Source: Puniceispirillum sp965657105
GTDB lineage: Bacteria; Pseudomonadota; Alphaproteobacteria; Puniceispirillales; Puniceispirillaceae
Reading direction: 5' to 3'
DNA length: 17,935 bases
Assembly: GCF_965657105.1 (NCBI RefSeq)
Contig: NZ_CBFHNB010000048.1
Location: forward strand, 1 to 17,935
Shown here piece after piece: positions 8,222 to 14,075 of this stretch. The first letter of the stretch is position 1; every line of letters begins with the position of its first letter. Made by a program: the position numbers and the translations under genes. The notes beneath the pieces were generated by a model. The model saw nothing but the letters and a program-made list of their open reading frames with translations, did not search any database and was not told where the DNA came from.

Positions 8222-8479
8222 CTAATCTTCAGCAACGTCATATTCTTCATCCAATTTGTTTTGCTTTGACACAAACCAAAAGATGAGAATAACAAACGCT
8301 ATCTGTGAGCCCTGGCCAGCCATGAAATAGCCTCCTGGGAATGAACCTGCGACGCCGTTCAGCTGTTCGCCAAACCAATGCACCACAAATGAAAAAACGA
8401 ACCAAATCGCAAGAGTTGTAAAAAGCAAACTCTTGGTCCGGTCCCAGTGGCTAAGTGCCCCTGAGTCTTGCTTAGTCAT
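8222..8479 (-). CDS. DUF4212 small subunit of the sodium/solute symporter
   Basis: An 85-residue membrane protein of the DUF4212 family, the usual partner encoded immediately before VC_2705-type symporters. It has two predicted transmembrane helices (SLLFTTLAIWFVFSFVVHWF and the segment GQGSQIAFVILIFWFVS) around the conserved middle LNGVAGSFPGGYFMAGQGSQ, and an acidic C-terminus (KLDEEYDVAED). The reading frame stays open upstream for 27 more codons, but GGAGGG about 9 bases before the ATG at 8479 marks this start. The stop lies 11 bases before the symporter ATG. It probably stabilises or assists the large subunit, although the precise function of this family is not settled. It is the first gene of the minus-strand operon, so its promoter should lie in 8480-8672. 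Confidence 0.9.
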   Translation of the reverse strand: MTKQDSGALSHWDRTKSLLFTTLAIWFVFSFVVHWFGEQLNGVAGSFPGGYFMAGQGSQIAFVILIFWFVSKQNKLDEEYDVAED

Positions 8480-8672
8480 GATGTAGTCCCTCCGTTTAAG
8501 CGGTTTAACTCTCCATAAAACCACTATATGCTGAACCTTGGGCCATATGCGCCCTGACACAACATATCTATGTACAAACCGCGGATATTATTTGTTTTAT
8601 TTTATCCACGACAACATTGGAACTTGATGTTAGTCAAGAAGTTGAAAATGACAAACAATTTTTAAAAAAAAC
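8480..8672. other. Divergent intergenic region between the symporter operon and the gene at 8673
   Basis: These 193 bases separate two divergent starts and become A+T rich toward 8660. A minus-strand TTGACT occurs at 8632-8637, and a TTGTCG followed after about 18 bases by TAATAT lies nearer the operon (about 8583-8612). Either could be part of a sigma-70-type promoter, but neither pairs well with a consensus partner. No clear operator palindrome was found. The gene at 8673 has no purine-rich ribosome binding site in front of it. Confidence 0.3.
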
Positions 8673-9326
8673 ATGATTGCGAATATGTTCCAAAAATTGA
8701 AACCGCTGTTGCAAACGCTAGGGTTTAGAAAGCTTGATCCTATCACCACACACAAGCAACTTATTGATTTTATTGAATCAAGATCAGCATTCGTTTCACA
8801 GACCACGTTATACACCTATGTAAAAGCACGGGCGGGCATGCAGCATCCAAAATTATTTGCCAACCCGGATTTTTTGACCTCTTTGCGTATTGCGCGCTGG
8901 CATATTTATGGCGCTGCCATAGGTGACTTGACGCTTTTTGCAGGGGCGCAAATCAACCGCGACGCGGTTCTGACACGCGATCAGCTACATATTTTTTGCA
9001 CCGAAATGATCGAGGATGTTTTTACGGCCAACCCTCAAGAAGACATCGATTCCAAGAGATTCATGCAGATTTGTGAAAAGGGCAAACAGCGCATCGCCTT
9101 TGCCGACTGGCAAGCGATCGAGAGTGGATCTGCTGCCTTTCAATCCAGTTCGGATGCTGTTTTTAAATGGGCACCAATCGCCGATGAATTAAAAGTGAAT
9201 GATGAAGAAATTGTGCGCAACTCCATTCACTTGCGGTGGATTGGGGTGCGAAGGGATTTAAAAGAACTTATCAAGCCAAGACTGATTATTGAGGACTGGC
9301 AAAAACACCATGATCACGCGCGTTAA
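8673..9326 (+). CDS. Conserved alphaproteobacterial protein of unknown function
   Basis: This 217-residue soluble protein has no signal peptide, transmembrane segment or known catalytic motif that I can see. The stretch FVSQTTLYTYVKARAGMQHP (residues 40-59) and the later SLRIARWHIYGAAIGDLTLFA resemble a protein type widespread in alphaproteobacteria, sometimes labelled esterase without good reason. I know no demonstrated function. The middle and C-terminal parts are charged, with HLRWIGVRRDLKELIKPRLI near the end. The start is uncertain. ATG 8673 and ATG 8685 are both in frame, and neither has a good ribosome binding site; the poly-A run just upstream may instead favour an A/U-rich initiation region. 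It is divergent from the symporter operon and converges on the lacI-type gene with 100 bases between, so it is probably a single-gene unit. Confidence 0.75.
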   Translation: MIANMFQKLKPLLQTLGFRKLDPITTHKQLIDFIESRSAFVSQTTLYTYVKARAGMQHPKLFANPDFLTSLRIARWHIYGAAIGDLTLFAGAQINRDAVLTRDQLHIFCTEMIEDVFTANPQEDIDSKRFMQICEKGKQRIAFADWQAIESGSAAFQSSSDAVFKWAPIADELKVNDEEIVRNSIHLRWIGVRRDLKELIKPRLIIEDWQKHHDHAR

Positions 9327-9426
9327 GTCATTTGTCGCTGATACAAAGCGCGCCCCCGATACATAGCTGGCGAGCGCGCAACGTTATGGATAAAACAAAC
9401 ACGCCAAACCAGCTAGGCCAGACCAG

Positions 9427-10473
9427 CTAGCGTGAGGCTGTTGATTGTCTGAATTTGAATTCAGGCGCAATTTCCAGATTTTCGACCTTTGCGACAGCAC
9501 CGCTTGTCTGCCCCATGATCAGTTCAGCTATCCGATCAGCTGCCATACGGCCAATTCTGCGCGCAGGAATACGAATTGTCGTTAAGGCAGGCACCATTTC
9601 AGCAGACCCTTTGAAATCTCCGATGCCGATAACTGAAATATCCTGCGGCACAGAAAGTCCATGCGATTGCGCCGCCCATATCGCCGCCATAGCGATAATG
9701 TCATTACCACCAATAATGGCGGTTGGCCGGGGGCTTCCATTCAGCAAGAGATTAGACACCAGAGATTTAGCAAAATCCAGATCATATGGTGTTTGCAAAA
9801 CCCATTCTGGCGGTGGCTTTAAATCATAAGACGCAAGCACTTCCAATGCCCCTTCACGACGCCCTGCTGCCCTGTCATTCACTTCGGTAAGCCCGGAAAT
9901 CACAGCTATATCACGATGCCCAAGATCGACAAGATGTTGGGCCGCCATACGCCCAATGCGTTCATTATTAACCCCAATCGAATTAAAGCGATGACCAGCA
10001 AGGTGGTTCCAAACCAAAAGTACTGGTAGCTGCCGTACATCAAGAAAATCCATAACCTCATCATTGTGATCGCCCCCAACCAAAACGACGCTATCGACAC
10101 GATGCTCGGTAAAGCTGCGCACAATTCTGGCTTCAATGTCCCGATCATACAGATTAGGTGTCAAAAGCATTGTCATGTCATAATTTAAAAGCCGACTGGA
10201 AAAACTTTCGGTCATTTCTGCAAAAATAGAGCTTTCGAGCGTTGGTATAACGATACCTACAGTTCCAGACCGTTTGTTACGGGTTGATGCGGCCGCCCTG
10301 TTGCGAACATAAGACAGTTCTTCAGCCGCACGTGCGATTCGATGCGCCGCAGCTGGCGCAACCATCGTTGGGTTATTAAAATATCTTGAAACCGTCGAAA
10401 TTGACGTTTTTGCCGCATTTGCGACATCTGTAATGCTAACAACCTTATGCTTTTTTTTATCTATTTTCATCAT
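9427..10473 (-). CDS. LacI-family transcriptional regulator
   Basis: A 348-residue LacI/GalR-type DNA-binding regulator. The N-terminal helix-turn-helix is VVSITDVANAAKTSISTVSR (residues 11-30), followed by the hinge region EELSYVRNRAAASTRNKRSG. The rest is a periplasmic-binding-protein-like effector domain starting TVGIVIPTLESSIFAEM, with HLVDLGHRDIAVISG and the PTAIIGGNDIIAMAA block. I chose ATG 10473 over a TTG three codons upstream; a third in-frame ATG follows at once and no clear ribosome binding site separates them. The gene is divergent from tctCBA-sauST, so it is the likely local repressor, with a transported or activated intermediate as inducer. A LacI-type palindrome lies at 10594-10611 and a weaker copy covers the start of this gene, which suggests autoregulation. 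In Cupriavidus the sulfoacetate locus also carries its own regulator. Confidence 0.93.
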   Translation of the reverse strand: MMKIDKKKHKVVSITDVANAAKTSISTVSRYFNNPTMVAPAAAHRIARAAEELSYVRNRAAASTRNKRSGTVGIVIPTLESSIFAEMTESFSSRLLNYDMTMLLTPNLYDRDIEARIVRSFTEHRVDSVVLVGGDHNDEVMDFLDVRQLPVLLVWNHLAGHRFNSIGVNNERIGRMAAQHLVDLGHRDIAVISGLTEVNDRAAGRREGALEVLASYDLKPPPEWVLQTPYDLDFAKSLVSNLLLNGSPRPTAIIGGNDIIAMAAIWAAQSHGLSVPQDISVIGIGDFKGSAEMVPALTTIRIPARRIGRMAADRIAELIMGQTSGAVAKVENLEIAPEFKFRQSTASR

Positions 10474-10475
10474 AT

Positions 10476-10493
10476 TTTGCAAACATTTTTAAT
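10476..10493. promoter_or_regulatory. Weaker LacI-type operator overlapping the regulator's 5' end
   Basis: The bases TTTGCAAACATTTTTAAT match the reverse complement of the palindrome at 10594-10611 at 13 of 18 positions, including the whole TGCAAAC half-site. They sit directly at the start of the lacI-type gene. If bound, this site would block the regulator's own expression and could cooperate with the better site 118 bases away. The second half-site is poor and the region is A+T rich, so chance similarity is possible. Confidence 0.4.
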
Positions 10494-10593
10494 AAAAACT
10501 AAAAGATTGATACAGAGTTTATTGTTTTTTGTCAGTAATTTATTATCTAAAAGAAACTCACAAAAACATAATTTATATGAAAAAAATAGCAAG

Positions 10594-10611
10594 TATGAAA
10601 ACGTTTGCATA
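10594..10611. promoter_or_regulatory. LacI/GalR-type operator upstream of tctC
   Basis: TATGAAAACGTTTGCATA is an inverted repeat with a central CG. The left half TATGAAAAC and the reverse complement of the right half, TATGCAAAC, differ at one position of nine. This is the classic LacI-family operator layout (AAACGTTT-like core with CG centre). It lies in the divergent gap, 116 bases before the tctC ATG and 120 bases before the lacI start. Being next to a LacI-type gene, it is the obvious binding site for that regulator. Confidence 0.75.
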
Positions 10612-10669
10612 ATTAATTTTCATGCGTCATCGTCAAACAAAAGGTGAAAATATCTTAGGCAAAGAACAT

Positions 10670-10703
10670 CCAAATAATGGTGCATGCCAAATAATGGTGC
10701 ATC
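10670..10703 (+). repeat. Tandem 17-bp direct repeat before tctC
   Basis: Two adjacent copies of CCAAATAATGGTGCAT plus one base (G in the first, C in the second) occupy 10670-10686 and 10687-10703, identical at 16 of 17 positions. The array ends 13 bases before the GGAGG ribosome binding site of tctC, so it lies in or near the 5' leader. It may be a recent slippage duplication or a tandem protein- or RNA-binding site. Confidence 0.85.
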
Positions 10704-10726
10704 ATTGAGCACACATGGAGGATACA

Positions 10727-11737
10727 ATGAAATCAAGAATTACATCTTTAGCGATGGCCATGTCGCTGACAGCACTTTCCTTAACGGCCATTACCGGCAC
10801 AGCGGTTCAGGCCGCCGACATCAAAAAGCCAGCAAACTTTCCAACCCGGCCTCTCACAATGATTGTGCCTTATGGTGCGGGTGGCGGATCGGATCAGTTG
10901 GCACGTGCAATGGCTGGCGCAATGGACAAAGTCGCAGACATCAAATTTCAGGTTGTAAACAAGCCTGGTGGTGGTGGCACCGCTGCCATTCCTGACTTTA
11001 TGCTGGCACCGGCAGATGGTTACACAGTCATGGAACATATCGACAATGCTGTATCAGCCTATGCAAAGGGGGATATTCGCGAAAATCCTGCCAGTGATTG
11101 GGTGCCTTTATGTATGACCCAGATCACATTCAGCCAGATTTATGTCCGTTCGGATGATGACCGCTTTAGTGACTGGGACTCGGTTCTCAAGCATATCAAG
11201 GCAAACCCGGGCAAGGTCAGCATGGCTAATCTTGGCAAGGTAGGCTCGATGGAACTTGTGGTCATGCACCAATTACAAGAAGCCCTTGGCATTAAGGTCA
11301 AACAAATCGCCTTTGATAAGCCAGCCGAACGTTACGGCGCCTTGATTGGCGGTCAGGTTGATTTGTTATTTGAACAGCCAGGTGATGTGCGCTCATTCCT
11401 TGATGCTGGCACCATGAAGCCTGTTTTGACCTTCTTAAACGAACGTCCGTCTGTGTTTGCAGATGTCACAACGCATCGCGAGGCAGGTGCTGATTTTGAT
11501 CCCTTAACGCGCTTTCGTGGCTTTTACGTTAAAAAGGGTGTGCCAGCCGATCGCCTAGCTTTTTTACAGGCCGCTTGTAAAGCCGGCTTTAGCGAAGAAA
11601 GCTATGCGGCATTTAACAAAAAGAAATATATGCACCTGATTGACAGCTACCGTGACACGGCTGGCTCGATCGAACTTATCGACGGTGCGGTGACAACATA
11701 TCGTGAAATGTATAAGCAGCTCGGCATAGGTGGGTAA
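10727..11737 (+). CDS. tctC: TTT transporter periplasmic substrate-binding protein (TctC/Bug family)
   Basis: A 336-residue periplasmic binding protein of the Bug/TctC family, which delivers a carboxylate-type ligand to the TctAB membrane pair. A signal peptide is visible (MKSRITSLAMAMSLTALSLT, cleavage probably after TAVQA). The mature protein begins ADIKKPANFPTRPLTMIVPY, followed by the family signature GAGGGSDQLARAMAGAM. VVNKPGGGGTAAIPDFM and ADGYTVMEHIDN are also typical. I chose ATG 10727, with GGAGG 5 bases upstream, over an in-frame ATG four codons earlier that overlaps that site. Downstream order is C-B-A, standard for TTT systems. The adjacent sauST genes make sulfoacetate the likely ligand, but Bug proteins bind many carboxylates. 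The tctC-tctB gap of 194 bases holds a hairpin that could favour tctC over the membrane subunits. Confidence 0.93.
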   Translation: MKSRITSLAMAMSLTALSLTAITGTAVQAADIKKPANFPTRPLTMIVPYGAGGGSDQLARAMAGAMDKVADIKFQVVNKPGGGGTAAIPDFMLAPADGYTVMEHIDNAVSAYAKGDIRENPASDWVPLCMTQITFSQIYVRSDDDRFSDWDSVLKHIKANPGKVSMANLGKVGSMELVVMHQLQEALGIKVKQIAFDKPAERYGALIGGQVDLLFEQPGDVRSFLDAGTMKPVLTFLNERPSVFADVTTHREAGADFDPLTRFRGFYVKKGVPADRLAFLQAACKAGFSEESYAAFNKKKYMHLIDSYRDTAGSIELIDGAVTTYREMYKQLGIGG

Positions 11738-11757
11738 TCGCTTTTCGTTTATGATTG

Positions 11758-11814
11758 AAGACGGGGTGGCATAGCTATGATGCTCCCCAGCATTTTAGAT
11801 GGCTTCCTCGTCTT
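11758..11814 (+). promoter_or_regulatory. Long hairpin between tctC and tctB, possible attenuator or mRNA 3'-end protector
   Basis: Bases 11758-11770 pair with 11802-11814 in 12 of 13 positions (two G-U pairs, one mismatch). An alternative inner pairing uses GGGG near 11763 with CCCC near 11784 and GCAT with ATGC. It begins 20 bases after the tctC stop. A pyrimidine-rich but mixed TTCTTCTC tract follows, not a clean T run, so termination would be partial at best. Binding-protein genes often have such structures before their membrane-subunit genes, to raise binding-protein dosage. Confidence 0.5.
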
Positions 11815-11834
11815 TCTTCTCATCTCATCACCTT

Positions 11835-11866
11835 AGTCAAAAAGTCAAAAGGTCAAAAAGTCAAAG
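11835..11866 (+). repeat. Four tandem 8-bp repeats (AGTCAAAA type)
   Basis: Units AGTCAAAA, AGTCAAAA, GGTCAAAA and AGTCAAAG run head to tail in the tctC-tctB gap, 65 bases before tctB. The two outer differences are single bases. Four near-perfect copies in a row are unlikely to be chance even in this A+T-rich stretch. Repeat number could vary by slippage. Confidence 0.85.
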
Positions 11867-11931
11867 CGTTTCTAAACCTATATGATTTTGATCTGAACTG
11901 GTTGGAAACTTCATGTGATAGGCATCATTAG

Positions 11932-12471
11932 ATGACAAATAAAATAAGACATAATCAATTTATTGAATGGGCAATATGGGTGTCTTTAACCGGCTTATTA
12001 TGGGTACAGACAAGCAGCTTTTCAGAACCCATAGCCGAATTTAAATTTGGCGCAGATGGATGGCCAAAAGTTATCTTGGTCAGCCTCGCTTTTGGGGCAA
12101 CAGCGCAATTTATCCTTAATCTGATGACAACGAAGGCTGATCAAAATACCGACGCTATTCAACAAACAGAACCTAGCAATATTCCTACCAACAGATGGCA
12201 ACAATTTGGCATTTTTGTTCTGCCTTTTATTTATTTATGGTTCATGCACCGGATGGGATTCTTCTTTATTACCCCGATTTTCATTCTGGCATATTTGTGG
12301 ATTTTGGAAGTGCGGAAATGGACATATCTCATGTGCGTAAGCTTGGGTGTCTATTTCTTCATTCTATTTGTTTTTGTAAGGCTGTTTTATGTCGCTATGC
12401 CTGTAGGGGCATGGCCAATGTTCTATGATTTCAGTAATTGGATTATCACCATAATTCGGATTGGGGTCTGA
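11932..12471 (+). CDS. tctB: TTT transporter small membrane subunit TctB
   Basis: A 179-residue inner-membrane protein of the TctB family (PF07331), the small membrane partner of TctA in a cation-coupled, binding-protein-dependent carboxylate importer. Hydrophobic segments are visible at FIEWAIWVSLTGLLWVQT, VILVSLAFGATAQFILNLM, a helix around FVLPFIYLWFMHRMG that continues through FFFITPIFILAYLWIL, and MCVSLGVYFFILFVFVRLFY. FKFGADGWPKVILVSL is the usual N-terminal family feature. The family is poorly conserved, so the call leans on its position between tctC and tctA. The ribosome binding site is weak. It is separated from tctA by 40 bases that contain a 13-codon reading frame. Confidence 0.85.
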   Translation: MTNKIRHNQFIEWAIWVSLTGLLWVQTSSFSEPIAEFKFGADGWPKVILVSLAFGATAQFILNLMTTKADQNTDAIQQTEPSNIPTNRWQQFGIFVLPFIYLWFMHRMGFFFITPIFILAYLWILEVRKWTYLMCVSLGVYFFILFVFVRLFYVAMPVGAWPMFYDFSNWIITIIRIGV

Positions 12472-12511
12472 ACATGACAAAAACATACAAGCCCGTTCAG
12501 GAGACTCTGTC

Positions 12512-14035
12512 ATGAGTGACTTTCTTTTAGGAACAGCAGCCCTATTTGGTGACTGGCACACAATATTCATTTTTACCTCGGCATTGATCGGCGGCATGTT
12601 ATTTGGTGCCATCCCTGGGGTCAACATGCTCACCCTTGGCGCTGTCATGTTGCCATTCACGATCTCTATGCAACCACAACATGCCGTTATGCTGTTTGCC
12701 GTGATTTACTGTGCTGGTGTGTTTGGTGGTGCCATTACAGCCATTTTATTTAATATTCCGGGCGCACCAGAAAATGCACCAACCTGTTTTGATGGCTATG
12801 CCATGACACAGAAAGGGCAAGCTGGCAAAGCTATTGGCGCGGCGGTTGTTTTTTCTGCTCTTGGAGGGGTGGCATCTGCAGTAACAATGATGGCGGCCAC
12901 ACCATTGATTGCAAAATGGGCGGTTACAGCTTTTGGTCCACCTGAAATTTTTGCACTTATTTTCTTTGGTCTGGCTGTCTCTGCATCAGTTGGTGCCAAA
13001 ACCCTATGGAAAGGCTGGATGTCTATTTTTCTTGGGTTAGCTATTGCGACAATCGGCACTGATCCTGTTGGCGGCATTCCACGTTTTAATGAATGGTCTT
13101 TATTTGGTGCCAGCACATCTTCCTATTATCTGTCGGCAGGCATTCATTTTATTCCGGTAATTCTTGGTTTCTTTGCTGTTTCAGAGGTGTTCACGCAGGC
13201 ACAAAATATTGCTGATGGCACCCGTGAACGTCCGCAAGCTAATATCAAACTTCCCTCTTTTGCCGAATTTTGGTCAGTACGCTTTACGGCCCTACGGTCT
13301 ATGGTACTTGGCTTTTTTGCCGGGGTTCTACCAGGCATTGGCGCGACGCTAGCGGCCTTTCTTGGCTATTCGCAGGCCGTGCGCTGGTCAAAAACGCCTG
13401 AAAAATATGGTACTGGCGAGCTTGATGGCGTGGTGGCTTCGGAAACAGCCAATAATGCGGCTACCGGCGCGGCAATGATTCCGCTTCTGGCACTTGGTTT
13501 GCCTGGTGGTGCCTTGACCGCCATGATGCTTGGTATTTTCCAGATTCACGGCATGGAACCTGGCCCCTTGATCTTTATCAATTCAAGCGAGTTGGTATGG
13601 ATTACCTTTGCCGCCATGTTCTGGGCTAATGTGGCTATTCTGTTCCTTGGATGGTTGCAGACAAAGACTGTGGTTCATATTCTGCGGGTTCCATTCCGTT
13701 GGCTTGCTCCGGGCATTTTACTGCTTGCTGTCATTGGTGCTTTTGCACTTCGTAATTTATTGATTGATGTGTGGGTTATGTTTTTAGCAGGCATCGTGGG
13801 TTATCTTCTTCGCCGCACGGGCTATTCGGCCGCAGGCATCGTTCTTGGTCTTATCCTTGGCAAACTTGGTGAGTCAGCCTTTGCTAAAACCATGCAGATG
13901 CTGGATTACGAAGCAACCCAGTTCCTTGACAGACCTATTGCTGCCTTTTTGTTGCTTGCTGGCGCGGCGACCATCATTTCAGGCATTGTCCGCGAAATTC
14001 GTGCCCAGCGAGGCACACGTATGCTGATCGATTGA
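12512..14035 (+). CDS. tctA: TTT transporter large membrane subunit TctA
   Basis: A 507-residue polytopic inner-membrane protein of the TctA family (PF01970), the main translocation subunit of TTT importers. Family blocks are clear: LIGGMLFGAIPGVNMLTLGA near residue 24, YCAGVFGGAITAILFNIPGA near 64, then the DGYAMTQKGQAGKAIGAA block, and later FFAGVLPGIGATLAAFLGYS followed by the block ending GVVASETANNAATGAAMIP. The frame extends upstream, but AGGAG 8 bases before the ATG at 12512 fixes this start. A 13-codon frame after tctB overlaps this ATG as ATGA, so initiation may be coupled. The sauS gene follows 40 bases later on the same strand. Call firm; the ligand is inferred to be sulfoacetate from context. 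Confidence 0.95.
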   Translation: MSDFLLGTAALFGDWHTIFIFTSALIGGMLFGAIPGVNMLTLGAVMLPFTISMQPQHAVMLFAVIYCAGVFGGAITAILFNIPGAPENAPTCFDGYAMTQKGQAGKAIGAAVVFSALGGVASAVTMMAATPLIAKWAVTAFGPPEIFALIFFGLAVSASVGAKTLWKGWMSIFLGLAIATIGTDPVGGIPRFNEWSLFGASTSSYYLSAGIHFIPVILGFFAVSEVFTQAQNIADGTRERPQANIKLPSFAEFWSVRFTALRSMVLGFFAGVLPGIGATLAAFLGYSQAVRWSKTPEKYGTGELDGVVASETANNAATGAAMIPLLALGLPGGALTAMMLGIFQIHGMEPGPLIFINSSELVWITFAAMFWANVAILFLGWLQTKTVVHILRVPFRWLAPGILLLAVIGAFALRNLLIDVWVMFLAGIVGYLLRRTGYSAAGIVLGLILGKLGESAFAKTMQMLDYEATQFLDRPIAAFLLLAGAATIISGIVREIRAQRGTRMLID

Positions 14036-14075
14036 CCCTTCATTGACACCCCTTAATTACATAGATAGACGCAAG

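Noticed and set aside
9348..9430. GCGCGC inverted repeat and repeated CCAGCTAG between the convergent genes, possible bidirectional terminator
   Set aside because: The GCGCGC arms are only six bases with a 20-base loop, the TAGCTGG/CCAGCTA pair is distant, and neither is followed by a T run. Not enough to call.
10500..10660. Sigma-70-type -35/-10 boxes for tctC and lacI
   Set aside because: The region is so A+T rich that many weak hexamers can be found. No pair with both good boxes and a 16-18 base spacer stood out.
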